The notes under the pieces: model-generated | Told to the model about the DNA's origin: nothing | Seen by the model: only the letters and a program-made list of their open reading frames with translations | Databases searched by the model: none | Assembly: GCF_016865235.1 (NCBI RefSeq) | Contig: NZ_CP064030.1 | Location: forward strand, 248,001 to 312,000 | DNA length: 64,000 nucleotides | DNA from: Dyella caseinilytica | Lineage (GTDB): Bacteria > Pseudomonadota > Gammaproteobacteria > Xanthomonadales > Rhodanobacteraceae | Direction of reading: 5' to 3' | Shown: positions 8,801-17,454 of the stretch, one piece after another | Layout: each line of letters begins with the position of its first letter | Position numbering within the stretch: the first letter of the stretch is position 1 | Program-made: the position numbers and the translations under genes

Positions 8801-9328
8801 GCTGGGCAGGAAATGGCTGAAGAAATGTTCTTCGCGCGAGAGGTGCCGTCCAAAGGTGATGCTGCGCGCGGTGGCGGTGAACAGCGACGAGCCTTCGTGC
8901 TTGTCGTGGGCAGGGTAGGCATCGTCCCACACGAACACCAGCGCAAAAGCGGGCCACAGACGCCATAGCACCGTTAGCGCCACCACCAATGCCGCCGCGA
9001 GCAGCAGGCTTGCGCCCAGGGTGGGGTGCTGAGTGAGTCGCAGCATCGGCCATGCGACCAGCAGGAACACCAGCGCTACGTAGCAGGTGAACATGGTCAG
9101 GTGTGCTGTGCCACGGCGCAGCACTGTGCGTATGAAGTCGGGCTCCGGATCGAAACCGATCGCGTGGCAGACCGCCGCCATAGTCAGCGTGTTGGCGAGC
9201 AGCAGCAGGATCAGCGTCACCGGGTGAGCGCCGACAGCGGCAGCGATGCCGGCCACGATGAAGCCAGGCAGGAACCAGATGAGGGAGGTCAGCACGGAGG
9301 ATGGGCGGCGCGATTTAGGAGATGGCAT
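5855..9328 (-). CDS. Large membrane-anchored ankyrin-repeat protein
   Basis: About 1157 residues. The N-terminal 240 or so are hydrophobic, with several membrane segments (for example SVLTSLIWFLPGFIVAGIAA, then LTMFTCYVALVFLLVAWPML and ALALVILSFAGIALSGLYVV). A charged linker follows, then a long series of ankyrin repeats from about residue 270 to 1140, recognised by recurring G(N)TPLHxAxxxG and LLxxGADxN patterns. A less regular stretch lies around residues 600-720. Ankyrin arrays bind proteins; the partner is unknown. No strong ribosome site was found. The ATG at 9328 is chosen because it directly precedes the basic segment before the first membrane helix; a GTG at 9370 would add 14 residues. 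Confidence 0.85.
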   Translation of the reverse strand: MPSPKSRRPSSVLTSLIWFLPGFIVAGIAAAVGAHPVTLILLLLANTLTMAAVCHAIGFDPEPDFIRTVLRRGTAHLTMFTCYVALVFLLVAWPMLRLTQHPTLGASLLLAAALVVALTVLWRLWPAFALVFVWDDAYPAHDKHEGSSLFTATARSITFGRHLSREEHFFSHFLPSALALVILSFAGIALSGLYVVLPTEMRTAALVLYAVVVLPLGCLVIANRTLRVMLCESRRPKRKESARGERVEPVMARPAAPPELSEQERTAGTPEQAQALLAATRNGDIARALALVEAGADPNTAPIADDRDQRPVLMLAALLPDTHLLRALIAKGADVNRASGGLTTLLAATRDSWHGRPDAVMTLLANGASPLVTDADGNTPLHGAVLSGEPTVAAMLLDSGAHVDALNKSGASPLSIACRAANWPLVQFLLERGAKPSLANGEPALVAAAGIRDDDVTGVKMLLKHRAGVNGVDARQRSALMTAAAEGHEQIARALRIAGADVNLADHHGTTALMEASRAGVVGVVQMLADAQANALTRDKHGRDALTLACQSPHAQAETVRALLALGAEPKTPGSDGRSALDHAAASGRWDLVALLDPDTPLPASLDLNVIAEGADTPAHLLDALRFGHWAIVSGFASRVRDWSQSQLAQLYLELIDSDHGAARRWLLDHGLQAEARLQPQLIDDLDSEHPTLPPLGRRLFDALLPQLPESADAIADLMAAGASPAGTGLLTQALTYLHNASQAAGSLSLDMLERGADPFGPDERERTPLHLAAVNGQLALLQALLSRGCNPNTRDSHGRTPLFAALEHGSSALPLVRALVAHGADAETTDPNGETPLGLALEHPELERWLDWNDWQRPRRALRADDLIQAAKQGADVAVRRLLELDFPVDARDAQGATALLHACGAGHRDVAVTLIEAGADLGASANNGMTPLAAAVAARREALVTLLLERGAVVDQRLPGDATALMIAAVQGYPDMAEQLLDAGTDPNAVDARGHSALHAASQFGFEQNDSLRARRLFDALLKRKADVNLADGEGKTPLLLLLGAHLRPGSECDATHIGALLPVLLDAGARIEHADQRGVTALHACAMHALLPPARVLLTRGADRNAVDNFGRTAADVARHLGFIDIAHELTARGNAIPSVRQTLRQPAQPSDQS

Positions 9329-9394
9329 GGGGCGAGTATAGGAATCGAAAGCGCGTGAGACGGTAACCACACGTTAACGGTGGTGAATAAGCTC

Positions 9395-9709
9395 TCATTC
9401 CAGCGGTTGCTCGGGCGCATCGTCCCGGTCTTCATTGGCGGAGTCCGGACTGGCTGCACCGGATCGCGTGGCCAGCATTTCCTGCGGTGGAAGCTGCAAA
9501 TGCCACCCCTGCGTGCGTAAGTGCTCCATCACGACTTCCACGTCTTCGTACGGCAGACGCCGCTCCGCATGCAGCTCCAACTCCAGTACGAAGCGCAAGT
9601 CGCCTAGCAGTACCGCCAGCGACGCGGGGATTGCCTTGAAGTTGTCCTTCTGCGCTAGCCACACGTAGGAGTTGGCTTTGCGCTGGCTGGCGTAGACGAA
9701 ACAATGCAT
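9395..9709 (-). CDS. YcgL domain-containing protein
   Basis: A 104-residue protein of the YcgL (DUF709) family. The family core MHCFVYASQRKANSYVWL, DNFKAIPASL and the C-terminal TQGWHLQLPP align with E. coli YcgL from memory. YcgL is a small alpha/beta protein of unknown biochemical role found across Gammaproteobacteria. The frame is open another 44 codons upstream (to 9841), but that extension looks unlike the family, so the ATG at 9709 is chosen. The C-terminal 25 residues are acidic and probably disordered. It lies 66 bp upstream of the ankyrin gene on the same strand. Confidence 0.88.
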   Translation of the reverse strand: MHCFVYASQRKANSYVWLAQKDNFKAIPASLAVLLGDLRFVLELELHAERRLPYEDVEVVMEHLRTQGWHLQLPPQEMLATRSGAASPDSANEDRDDAPEQPLE

Positions 9710-10083
9710 GCCGAAGCCCGCGAAATCATAGGTGGGTCGTGAAGGGTAGTCCGAAGACAGGTAACAAGGAACCCGGAACGGAGAACAGGCCGACCCGGTG
9801 AGGGTGCGTGTTTGATGCCTTGAATCAGCGGCGTAGGTCATTGCCAGACCAGGGGCAGAGGCGATGACACCAGTTCTGTTAACATTTCATGTTGCAGGCG
9901 CACTTGCATGCCCAGAACTGAGTGGGCAGAGTGCCTCCCGGGGATATCAAACGCGCGTATGAATTTGGCCGCGATGCCCCCCGCCCAATCCCGAGCCGTC
10001 ATCCGGGGGACGACGATCCTCCGGCAAGGTCCCGGCCAACGCGGCCGGACTCGTCACCAAGAAAAAGCAGGAGCAAGCAAGCG
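9710..10083. other. Divergent intergenic region between YcgL and the FadL-like gene
   Basis: A 374-bp gap between two divergent genes that must hold both promoters. The half next to the porin gene can form GC-rich stems (for example CCCGGCC/GGCCGG around 10031-10050). No recognised riboswitch or tRNA was found. Both flanking coding frames extend into the region but do not look like protein there. Confidence 0.5.
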
Positions 10084-11493
10084 ATGCACATCTCTTTCCG
10101 CAATACTGTCCGTGGTGGCCATTCGCTCGCCCTGGCTGCCCTTGGTCTGGCCATTGCCGGTGCCCTGGCCGCGCCGCAGCAGGCTCACGCCAGCGCCTTC
10201 CAGCTGAAGGAAGACAGCGCACAGTCCATGGGTATGGCCTATGCCGGCTCGCTCGCCGCGGATGGCGATGTGTCCGTGGTGGCCAACGGCCCAGCCTCGA
10301 TGACCAATCTGAAGGGCACCTATTTTGAAGCGGACATCACCGCCATCAACTTCGGCACGACCTTCACTGGCAGCGCGCACGACGCGTTTGGCAACCCGAT
10401 CAGCGGCAACAATGGCGGCAACGCCGGTACGACCCTGCCGGTTCCCGCCATCTTCTTTGAAACCCAGGTAAGCGATCGTTGGCACGTCGGTATGGCCTTG
10501 TCCGTGCCGTTCGGTTTCAAGACCGATTACAACAGCGACTGGGTTGGCCGTTACAACGCGATCGAATCGAAGTTCGAGTCGCTGGACGGCACGTTCTCGG
10601 CCTCCTATGACGTCACCGACAACTTCAGCATCGGCGCCAGCGCCATCGCGCAGCACACCACTGCCACGCTGTCCAATGCCATCAATTTCGCCACCATTGG
10701 CCAGCAGCTCGGCGGTGCCGCCGGCATCCCGCCGGCTGAGATTTCTGCCTTGATCCCGCCGGGTACTGACGGCTATGCGCGCGTCAATGGTCATAGCTGG
10801 GATTGGGGTTGGCAGCTGGGCGGCTACTGGAAGATCGATCCGAAGGATCGCCTGGGCTTCAACTACCGCTCCAAGATCACGCATCGCCTGGAAGGTACGG
10901 CCGATTTCACCGTGCCGCAGACGGTGTCGACACTGCTTGGCCAGTTGGCGCAGCAATCGCCAGCGCTTGGTGCAGCGACTCAGGCCTTCCAGAACACCCA
11001 AGGCACCGCGCTCTTCACCACCCCGGCCGTGGCCACCGCCAGCTACTGGCATCAGGAAGACAAGTTCGGCTTTGGCGCGGACGTATCCTGGACCGAGTGG
11101 GACGTGTTCAAGAACCTCACGGTGAACTACGCCAACCCGTACCAGCCGGCGACCACCCAGGTGTTCAACTGGCATAACTCCTGGTACGCCTCGCTCGGCG
11201 GCGAGTACTACCTCACCGACAAGTTCACCGTGCGCGCTGGTCTTGGCTTCGACACCACGCCGACCGCTGGCGACACCCGCGACGTGCGCGTGCCGGACGA
11301 AACCCGCAAGCTGCTCTCGGTTGGCGTGGGCTACAAGGCGACTGAACACTTCACGATCAATGCCTCGTATGCGCACATCTTCGTGAACCGCGCGGCAATC
11401 AACAACGACGTGAGTGCCACCGAAGACGCGATCACCGGTAGCTCCAGCGATTACGGCAACCTGTTTGCGCTGTCGGGCGTCTACAAGTTCTGA
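10084..11493 (+). CDS. OmpP1/FadL-family outer membrane transporter
   Basis: A 469-residue outer membrane beta-barrel of the FadL/TodX type, which imports long-chain fatty acids or other hydrophobic compounds. A signal peptide covers about residues 1-38, ending AQQAHA-like in APQQAHAS. The mature N-terminus SAFQLKEDSAQSMGMAYAG matches the FadL plug segment, and the protein ends in YKF, a C-terminal aromatic suitable for Bam recognition. The ATG at 10084 is preferred, with AGGAG about ten bases upstream, although the frame is open from 9922. It is a single-gene unit ending at the strong terminator at 11517-11547. The fatty acid desaturase gene follows and may be functionally related. Confidence 0.9.
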   Translation: MHISFRNTVRGGHSLALAALGLAIAGALAAPQQAHASAFQLKEDSAQSMGMAYAGSLAADGDVSVVANGPASMTNLKGTYFEADITAINFGTTFTGSAHDAFGNPISGNNGGNAGTTLPVPAIFFETQVSDRWHVGMALSVPFGFKTDYNSDWVGRYNAIESKFESLDGTFSASYDVTDNFSIGASAIAQHTTATLSNAINFATIGQQLGGAAGIPPAEISALIPPGTDGYARVNGHSWDWGWQLGGYWKIDPKDRLGFNYRSKITHRLEGTADFTVPQTVSTLLGQLAQQSPALGAATQAFQNTQGTALFTTPAVATASYWHQEDKFGFGADVSWTEWDVFKNLTVNYANPYQPATTQVFNWHNSWYASLGGEYYLTDKFTVRAGLGFDTTPTAGDTRDVRVPDETRKLLSVGVGYKATEHFTINASYAHIFVNRAAINNDVSATEDAITGSSSDYGNLFALSGVYKF

Positions 11494-11516
11494 TCACTGG
11501 CAAAGTTGAAACGAAA

Positions 11517-11547
11517 AACCTCCCTGTATCAGCAGGGAGGTTTTTTT
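11517..11547 (+). terminator. Rho-independent terminator after the FadL-like gene
   Basis: A ten-base-pair perfect stem (AACCTCCCTG with CAGGGAGGTT), a six-base loop and a run of seven T. It begins 23 bases after the FadL-like stop codon. Confidence 0.93.
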
Positions 11548-11735
11548 ATGTCTCGACTCTTAGTCAAACAGGGATCAGAGTGCACTTTCTTCAAAGGCGG
11601 CGGCTTCCTGGATCCCGAGCAAATGGGGCCGTAAATGGGCCGGATCCACGGACGTACCATCGCACAAGCGTTCTTGAGACTGTCACGAGGCGTTGTTAAG
11701 TTCTGCGGTTACTTGTCGTGTCTATGGAGAAAATG

Positions 11736-12728
11736 ATGGACCCACAAGCATCCACTGCGGCGGGGCCGGACGCGGCCGACACGGCTAGCGAACGGCGAAC
11801 GCCCCGGCGTGTTGCCATCGACCGCCGCGCCAATCTGGCACTCATGGCGCTCGTCGCGACGGCCATGTTGCTGCAATTTCTTGCGTGGCCGTTTCTGTTG
11901 CGCCAATGGGGCGCAGTAGCGCTATGGCTCGTGGTGCCACTTGTGGTGCTTACTCCCATGCATTGGGGTTTGATCCATGAAGCGATTCACGGTCAATTGC
12001 TACCCCGGCGAGGCGCTAACGAATCGGTTGGCCGCGCGCTGGCCATCGCCTTCCTGCTGCCATTCGATGCGGTGCGCTTCGGTCACCTGATGCACCACCG
12101 TTTTACGCGCGAACCATTCGATCAGCCAGACGTGCACGATGGCAAGACGCATCGCCTCCTCGCCTTCATCGGCTATTACGCGCATTTGCTGGGTGGTCTA
12201 TATGTGGTGGAACTGATCTTGCCGTTGTTCGCATTTCTGCCGGCCAAATGGACGTGCTGGCTGGTCGCGCGGCAGATCGGCAGCGAAGGGCCCGCAGGCA
12301 TGGATGTCCAGCGTCTATTTGTTGGGTTTGCTGGCAATCAGGAACGGCGTAGCCGGATGCGGCGCGACTGGATACTGTCGGTCATGCTGCATGCTGCTGC
12401 GTTTTATCTATACGGCACGTGGTGGCCAGCGCTTGCCGTGACGATGTATTTGCGCGGAGTGTGGCTCTCGCTGGCGGACAACCTGCCGCACTACGATGTC
12501 TCGCTCGACGAACCGGAGCGGGCGCGCAACTTTCGCGTGCCGGCCATCTGGCAGACGGTGCTGATGAATCATCATTTGCACCGCTTGCATCACCGGCATC
12601 CGACGCACCCGTGGACAGCGCTTCCGGCGCTGGCGAGCGAGCTTCCCATGACATCAACACCCGTTCCCGATGCGGGCTACTTCGGTGCGGCGCTTCGGCA
12701 ATTTCGCGGGTTTGGCAAAGTACGCTGA
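11736..12728 (+). CDS. Membrane fatty acid desaturase family protein
   Basis: A roughly 330-residue integral membrane di-iron enzyme of the fatty acid desaturase/hydroxylase superfamily. The three histidine boxes are visible: HEAIH near residue 82, HLMHH near 117 and HHLHRLHH near 278. Hydrophobic helices flank them (LMALVATAMLLQFLAWPFLL near residues 35-55 and others). The substrate is unknown; fatty acyl chains and carotenoids are both possible in this superfamily. The ATG at 11736 is chosen because GGAGA ends five bases before it; GTG 11718 and ATG 11724 or 11733 are weaker. It stands alone after the FadL terminator. Confidence 0.87.
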   Translation: MDPQASTAAGPDAADTASERRTPRRVAIDRRANLALMALVATAMLLQFLAWPFLLRQWGAVALWLVVPLVVLTPMHWGLIHEAIHGQLLPRRGANESVGRALAIAFLLPFDAVRFGHLMHHRFTREPFDQPDVHDGKTHRLLAFIGYYAHLLGGLYVVELILPLFAFLPAKWTCWLVARQIGSEGPAGMDVQRLFVGFAGNQERRSRMRRDWILSVMLHAAAFYLYGTWWPALAVTMYLRGVWLSLADNLPHYDVSLDEPERARNFRVPAIWQTVLMNHHLHRLHHRHPTHPWTALPALASELPMTSTPVPDAGYFGAALRQFRGFGKVR

Positions 12729-12907
12729 GCGGAGCAGGTTACGGCGGCTTTCTCATGGCTGGCTTTGGGGTAGGCGTGCGTTCGAGCTGTAAGCACCCCT
12801 TGCTAGGTAATGTTAAGACACCCTAGGAGATACGGTGTTCTTGTTGTGCGAACACACATGCAGGAGACCGACAAACGCCGCTATGAGGAAAGCGCAGTGG
12901 TATATCG

Positions 12908-14179
12908 CTACACCGTATCGGCATAACGCACGAGTTCCCACTTCACCACAACCTCTTCGTGGCGCATGCCGAACATGTCGTCGAGCAGACCGAAGCGGCG
13001 TGGCTTGCTGAGCATGTAAGTGGGCATGATGTCGCCCTTGCGCAGACTTCGCTGGAAATAAGCGACGCGATAGGTGGGCGTGAGCCACGCGCACCAGTCC
13101 CCACTTTCCGGGCAGCGTTCGCCGGTTTTGACGCGGGTGCCGAGGGCCGTTTTAGGCGGTGGTGGAATGGGCAGGCCGGTGGCGGGATCGAGATTTTTGC
13201 CTTTTGCCATTCGTTGGATCAGTTCATCCGATGGTTTGGGTGGAATCTGTTCCTGTTCTTTTTGCCATTGGAATGTGCCGTCCCATTCGGGTAGTTGTGC
13301 AGGTGGCAAAGGAACGATCTTGTCGATGTCGGGGACTTTGGGGTTGTGGCCGTCGTTGTGATCGATGAATTGGCCAATTAGCTTGTAGCGGCGCGAACGC
13401 TCGGGGTCGCTGGGAAGGGCTAGATAATTCAATTCATCCGACGATGTGGGAGCCTCGAAGCCCTTTTCTAGAAAGGAGGTCGACAAGCTATCACCCGCCG
13501 CGGCCCCCCACTGGAACGCTTGGGCAGCTTCGGCGTAATGTTTGGCAATCTGAAAGTTGATTCCTAGCATCTCAGCGGCTTGACCATGTCCCTGAGCGGC
13601 AGCGCAGCGGTACATCTGCCAACCCACTTTATAAGCGTCGGCATCCTTCGCAGAAGTCAACTTGTCGCCCACATAGTATTGTCCCTCGGGGCTGCCCAAG
13701 TCCGCCGCCTTGCGGTAGTAGCGCCAAGCCAACTCCTGATCCTGCCTCACGCCATAACCTTGCTCCAGGTAATACCCCATGTCGTAGTAACCACCGGGAA
13801 TACCGTCCTTGATCAACTGCTCCACCAGTGCAATGGTTTCATTCGGTCGGCTGGGTGAATCAGCCACGCCTTCGGACACTAGCACTTGCAGGTTGTGATT
13901 GGCCTTGTAATGACTATGCGCAGCGGCGATCCGGTAATAACGCGCGACCACGTTGAAGTCCTTGGGACCGCTTTTCTTCTCCAGATAACGGGCATACTTG
14001 AAGAGCTGGTCTGCGTCGGGATCGAGCGGCGGCAGATGATCGGCTTCGTGGGTGCAGATAAAGGCGAGATTGGCCTTGATGTTGGCCAGATCCGGCAGCG
14101 CTGGCGTGTCGTTGTGCTTTCCGCAGGCGCCCAAAGCACCCAGCAACGCAGCCAGTGAATAAACGACGAGCCTCTGCAT
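12908..14179 (-). CDS. Sel1-repeat/DUF6396 lipoprotein, probable T6SS immunity protein (copy 2)
   Basis: A 423-residue lipoprotein, with lipobox ALGAC giving Cys19. Sel1/TPR-like repeats fill the middle (YYLEQGYGVRQDQELAWRYY, then RKAADLGSPEGQYYVGDKL), followed by a segment of the DUF6396 type (NYLALPSDPERSRRYKLIGQ). The C-terminal 100 residues (PTYRVAYFQRSLRKGDIMP) are almost identical to those of the paralogue upstream. The start ATG shares one base with that gene's stop codon. Sel1-rich lipoproteins encoded beside T6SS phospholipase D effectors are known to act as periplasmic immunity proteins; that role is inferred from context. The frame is open upstream to 14368, but the lipoprotein signal fixes the start. 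Confidence 0.8.
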   Translation of the reverse strand: MQRLVVYSLAALLGALGACGKHNDTPALPDLANIKANLAFICTHEADHLPPLDPDADQLFKYARYLEKKSGPKDFNVVARYYRIAAAHSHYKANHNLQVLVSEGVADSPSRPNETIALVEQLIKDGIPGGYYDMGYYLEQGYGVRQDQELAWRYYRKAADLGSPEGQYYVGDKLTSAKDADAYKVGWQMYRCAAAQGHGQAAEMLGINFQIAKHYAEAAQAFQWGAAAGDSLSTSFLEKGFEAPTSSDELNYLALPSDPERSRRYKLIGQFIDHNDGHNPKVPDIDKIVPLPPAQLPEWDGTFQWQKEQEQIPPKPSDELIQRMAKGKNLDPATGLPIPPPPKTALGTRVKTGERCPESGDWCAWLTPTYRVAYFQRSLRKGDIMPTYMLSKPRRFGLLDDMFGMRHEEVVVKWELVRYADTV

Positions 14180-15441
14180 CAGGACGTGGTATCCGCGTAG
14201 CGCATCAATCCCCATTCCACCGCCACAAAGTCGTAACGCATGCCGAATATGTCGCCGAGCAGACCGAAGCGGCGTGGCTTGCTGAGCATGTAAGTGGGCA
14301 TGATGTCGCCCTTGCGCAGACTTCGTTGGAAATAAGCGACGCGATAGGTGGGCGTGAGCCACACGCACCAGTCCCCACTTTCCGGGCAGCGTTCACCGGT
14401 TTTGACGCGAGTGCCGAGGGCCGTTTTAGGCGGTGGTGGAATGGGCAGGCCGGTGGCGGGATCGAGATTTTTGCCTTTTGCCATTCGTTGGATCAGTTCA
14501 TCCGATGGTTTGGGTGGAATCTGCTCCTGTTCTTTTTGCCATTGAAATGTGCCATCCCATTCAGGTAGTGGTGCAGGTGGCAAAGGAGCGATCTTGTCGA
14601 TGTCGGGGACTTTGGGGTCGCGACCATCGTTGGCATCAAGAAAATTGCCAATCGCTTTGTAACGGCGAGAACGCTCAGGGTCAGCGGGAAGAGCCAAATA
14701 GTTGAGTGAGTCGGACAACGGAGGGCTTTTGAAACCGTATTCCAAATATGAAGCGCTTATGCTTGCACCTGACGCTGCTCCCAATTGAAATATATTTGTG
14801 GCGTCTCGGTATAATTTATCCCCTCGCATATAAATGCCCAATTGAGAGGCTGCTTCTCCATACCCCTGTTCTGCGGCACAGCGCCACATTTGTTTAGCTA
14901 CGTCCGGAGCGTTATCCGACGGAATCAGTAGTTTTCCCACGTGGAATTGGGCATTCGGACTCCCAAGGTCAGCTGCCTTACGGTAATAGAGCCAAGCTAA
15001 TTCTTGGTCTTGCTTCACACCATAACCCTGCTCCAGATAATACGCCATATCGTAATATCCGCCGGGAATGCCACCCTTAATCAATTGCTGGACTAGATCA
15101 ATGGTTTCCTTGGAGCGATTGGGTGAATCGGCATCACCTTCGGATACCAACAGCTGCAAGTTGTGATTAGCCTTGTAATGACCATACGCCGCGGCAATGC
15201 GGTAATAGCGTGCGATGTCGTTAAAATTCTTGGGGCCATTAGCTTTCTCAAGATAACGGGCGTATTTGAAAAGCTGATCTGCGTCCGGATTGAGCGACGG
15301 CAGATGACCGGCTTCATGCGTGCACGTGAAGGCAAGTTTCGCTTTGACAGCAGCAAAATCGGAAGAATGCGGCATAGGTGATTCCTGGGAGCAAGCAGCG
15401 AGCATAAGGGTGGCCATACACAGCCATCGAGCACATGTCAT
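14179..15441 (-). CDS. Sel1-repeat/DUF6396 lipoprotein, probable T6SS immunity protein (copy 1)
   Basis: A 420-residue lipoprotein (lipobox MLAAC, Cys17) lying three bases downstream of the phospholipase D gene. Sel1 repeats appear around residues 60-230 (for example YYLEQGYGVKQDQELAWLYY), then the DUF6396-type segment NYLALPADPERSRRYKAIGN and a C-terminal module shared with copy 2. The Sel1 part differs clearly from copy 2 while both ends are conserved. The coding sequence for the central part (about 14750-15400) looks more AT-rich than its surroundings, suggesting acquisition or relaxed codon use. By analogy with Tle5 immunity proteins it would bind and neutralise the phospholipase in the periplasm. 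Confidence 0.8.
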   Translation of the reverse strand: MTCARWLCMATLMLAACSQESPMPHSSDFAAVKAKLAFTCTHEAGHLPSLNPDADQLFKYARYLEKANGPKNFNDIARYYRIAAAYGHYKANHNLQLLVSEGDADSPNRSKETIDLVQQLIKGGIPGGYYDMAYYLEQGYGVKQDQELAWLYYRKAADLGSPNAQFHVGKLLIPSDNAPDVAKQMWRCAAEQGYGEAASQLGIYMRGDKLYRDATNIFQLGAASGASISASYLEYGFKSPPLSDSLNYLALPADPERSRRYKAIGNFLDANDGRDPKVPDIDKIAPLPPAPLPEWDGTFQWQKEQEQIPPKPSDELIQRMAKGKNLDPATGLPIPPPPKTALGTRVKTGERCPESGDWCVWLTPTYRVAYFQRSLRKGDIMPTYMLSKPRRFGLLGDIFGMRYDFVAVEWGLMRYADTTS

Positions 15442-15444
15442 GGC

Positions 15445-17454
15445 TTAGTCCGTTTTGGAGCGCTTAGTGTCGCCGTAGTTAAATTCGACAAGAGAGGCAT
15501 AAGGTTGCTCCTTGTAGAGCTCAGCTTGGCGCCTTCCATTTTCACTAATGATTTTTTCCCATTGCTTAAATACATCCTTCGCATTTAATCGCATCCCTTT
15601 ACCCAACTCCCCTACACCCATGCCATTCGTATGAATCCCCCACAGTTTCTCGCGCAGCGGCTGCGTAACCGCAATGTGCTCATGGCAGATGTTCAACTCA
15701 CTATCCACCTCCATGCTACGCGTGTTGAGGTTGGCCGAGCCTAATGTCATGAATACGTCGTCCACGATCATCAGCTTGGCGTGCACGTACACGTAGTCCC
15801 ACGGTGTTCCCGCGGGGGTGTCGGGCGATACCAGTGAGCACACATGCACTTTCAGGCCATCGATGGATCGTGATGACACGGTCTGGTTGTCGTTGTCCTT
15901 GATCTGCTGATTGAGGGTGTCGATTTGTTGCTGGAGCGATTGCACATAGGCCTGACGTGAGGTTTGCGCTTGGTTTCCTTGCTGCGGACCCGAAAGATCC
16001 AGCGCAACGCCCATAGGGGAGCTAGTGCTGACACCTTGTTGCCAGAGCAATTCTTGTTGCAGTTTGTCGCGTTGCTGTTGTAGCGCCGAGCTCCGCTCAC
16101 CTTTGGCGACATTGGGAATCGTATTGGCTTGTCCCAAGGCATCGAGCATGCGATAGGTATTGACCGTGCCGGGGCCGATGCCTTCTTCGTTGTCATTGGT
16201 CACCACGAACAGGTACAGCGGATCTGTGCGACCGCGGCACTTGTAGTTTTTGACCATGCTGGTGATCTTGTCGGCCAGCAGCGGCCAGCGGAAGTATTGG
16301 TTTTCGATGTAGATGAAGTTGGTGGCGTTGTTGACCGCTTGCAGGTACATCGTTTCGATGTCGCGCTTGCCCTCCTGCGACTGCGTACGCAGGATTTGCG
16401 CCATCACCGGTACGTCGTCGTTGCTCGGTAGAGTCAGTCGCTTGACTGTGTCTTTGCGCGCGGCGGTCAGGTTTTGGCGCGTAACCCGGTCCCACGCGGT
16501 GCAGAAGTTGGTGTTGAGATCTTCAAGGATCGGGCCACAAACTCGGCTGGAGATGTCCTGCCGCGGATGCGGGCCATTGCGACCCATGGCTGGATGCATG
16601 CGCACACAGCTGTGTTTGTCGGTGTCCCAGTAGGTGTCGAGCATGTTATGGCCCATCACGAAACCCACTGCGTGTTCCGGATCTTCCATGTCGACCAGCA
16701 CCATCTTCTGGTGGTGCGTTGGGAAAACGGCCATCGCCGTGGGGCTCACGGGTACAGCCCCTGCGCCACGCTGTGCGGCGGCATTGTTGAGCTTCATGCG
16801 GTAATAGATTTCTTCGCGGTTTTCCAGGCTGAAGTCGCGTGTGGCGAACTGGACGTTTGCGAAGGCATCGCCTCTGGCCAACTGGGCTCCGCGCAGGATG
16901 TCGCCATCGAGTGTTCGCGACGATAGGTCCGGGTCATGCCACGTCACGTTGTTGAGGACGGCGCGTCGATACCATTCGCGGTCAAATTCCACCTGCCAGT
17001 CGGCTTGGTAGTCTTTCTGGAGGACATCCGATACCGGCGGTAATCCAGCGAGCCAATCCGGTACCCATCGCTTCCATGTGGTCGCTGCGTTGTTACCTGG
17101 CGCCATGTTCTCGCCCAGTTCAGCCAAGTGCAGGTCGTCTTGCCAGCACAGCAGGCGTACCGTGCGCCCTTCGGCCCCCTTTTGCACCAGCAGTTCGCCG
17201 ATCGGCATGCCGCGTGCCTCGCCCCGCTTGAAATACATAGAGGGCTGAAAGCCCCAGCAGATGATGTCGATGCTGCGTTGCGCTCCGGCGATAGCGTCGT
17301 AGACGGCACCGAACGCCTCTTCGCCATTGACCAGTGGCTTGAAGGCGGCATGCGCAGGTTGGTATTCCGTACGTTGCACAAACCAAGGCAGGGTGATGGT
17401 TGCCTCACGGCTGCAACTTAAGGCAATGGGAACGGTGATGGGTTTATCGGCCAT
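15445..17454 (-). CDS. Phospholipase D-type T6SS effector (Tle5-like)
   Basis: A 669-residue protein of the phospholipase D superfamily with two complete HxKxxxxD motifs, HQKMVLVD near residue 247 and HAKLMIVD near 557. Each is followed by a typical GxxN/S segment (GFVMGHN; LGSANLNTRS). The N-terminal part contains SIDIICWGFQPS and the middle has IYIENQYFRWPL, as in Tle5 antibacterial lipases such as PldA/PldB. There is no signal peptide, consistent with export by T6SS. It overlaps the vgrG stop by 11 bases and is followed three bases later by the immunity candidates. It is expected to hydrolyse phosphatidyl lipids of rival cells. Confidence 0.9.
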   Translation of the reverse strand: MADKPITVPIALSCSREATITLPWFVQRTEYQPAHAAFKPLVNGEEAFGAVYDAIAGAQRSIDIICWGFQPSMYFKRGEARGMPIGELLVQKGAEGRTVRLLCWQDDLHLAELGENMAPGNNAATTWKRWVPDWLAGLPPVSDVLQKDYQADWQVEFDREWYRRAVLNNVTWHDPDLSSRTLDGDILRGAQLARGDAFANVQFATRDFSLENREEIYYRMKLNNAAAQRGAGAVPVSPTAMAVFPTHHQKMVLVDMEDPEHAVGFVMGHNMLDTYWDTDKHSCVRMHPAMGRNGPHPRQDISSRVCGPILEDLNTNFCTAWDRVTRQNLTAARKDTVKRLTLPSNDDVPVMAQILRTQSQEGKRDIETMYLQAVNNATNFIYIENQYFRWPLLADKITSMVKNYKCRGRTDPLYLFVVTNDNEEGIGPGTVNTYRMLDALGQANTIPNVAKGERSSALQQQRDKLQQELLWQQGVSTSSPMGVALDLSGPQQGNQAQTSRQAYVQSLQQQIDTLNQQIKDNDNQTVSSRSIDGLKVHVCSLVSPDTPAGTPWDYVYVHAKLMIVDDVFMTLGSANLNTRSMEVDSELNICHEHIAVTQPLREKLWGIHTNGMGVGELGKGMRLNAKDVFKQWEKIISENGRRQAELYKEQPYASLVEFNYGDTKRSKTD

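Noticed and set aside
9922..10083. N-terminal extension of the FadL-like frame and possible c-di-GMP riboswitch in its 5' region
   Set aside because: The extension is not conserved-looking and the signal peptide begins at 10084. The GC-rich stem region lacks the conserved GEMM core boxes.
10054..11376. 440-codon minus-strand frame antisense to the FadL-like gene
   Set aside because: No domain, and the plus-strand porin is convincing with signal peptide, barrel end and terminator.
12813..13094. Short minus-strand frame overlapping the 3' end of the second Sel1 lipoprotein gene
   Set aside because: It repeats a different reading frame of the near-identical 3' region also found at the 3' end of copy 1, so the apparent conservation reflects duplication of DNA and not of this protein.
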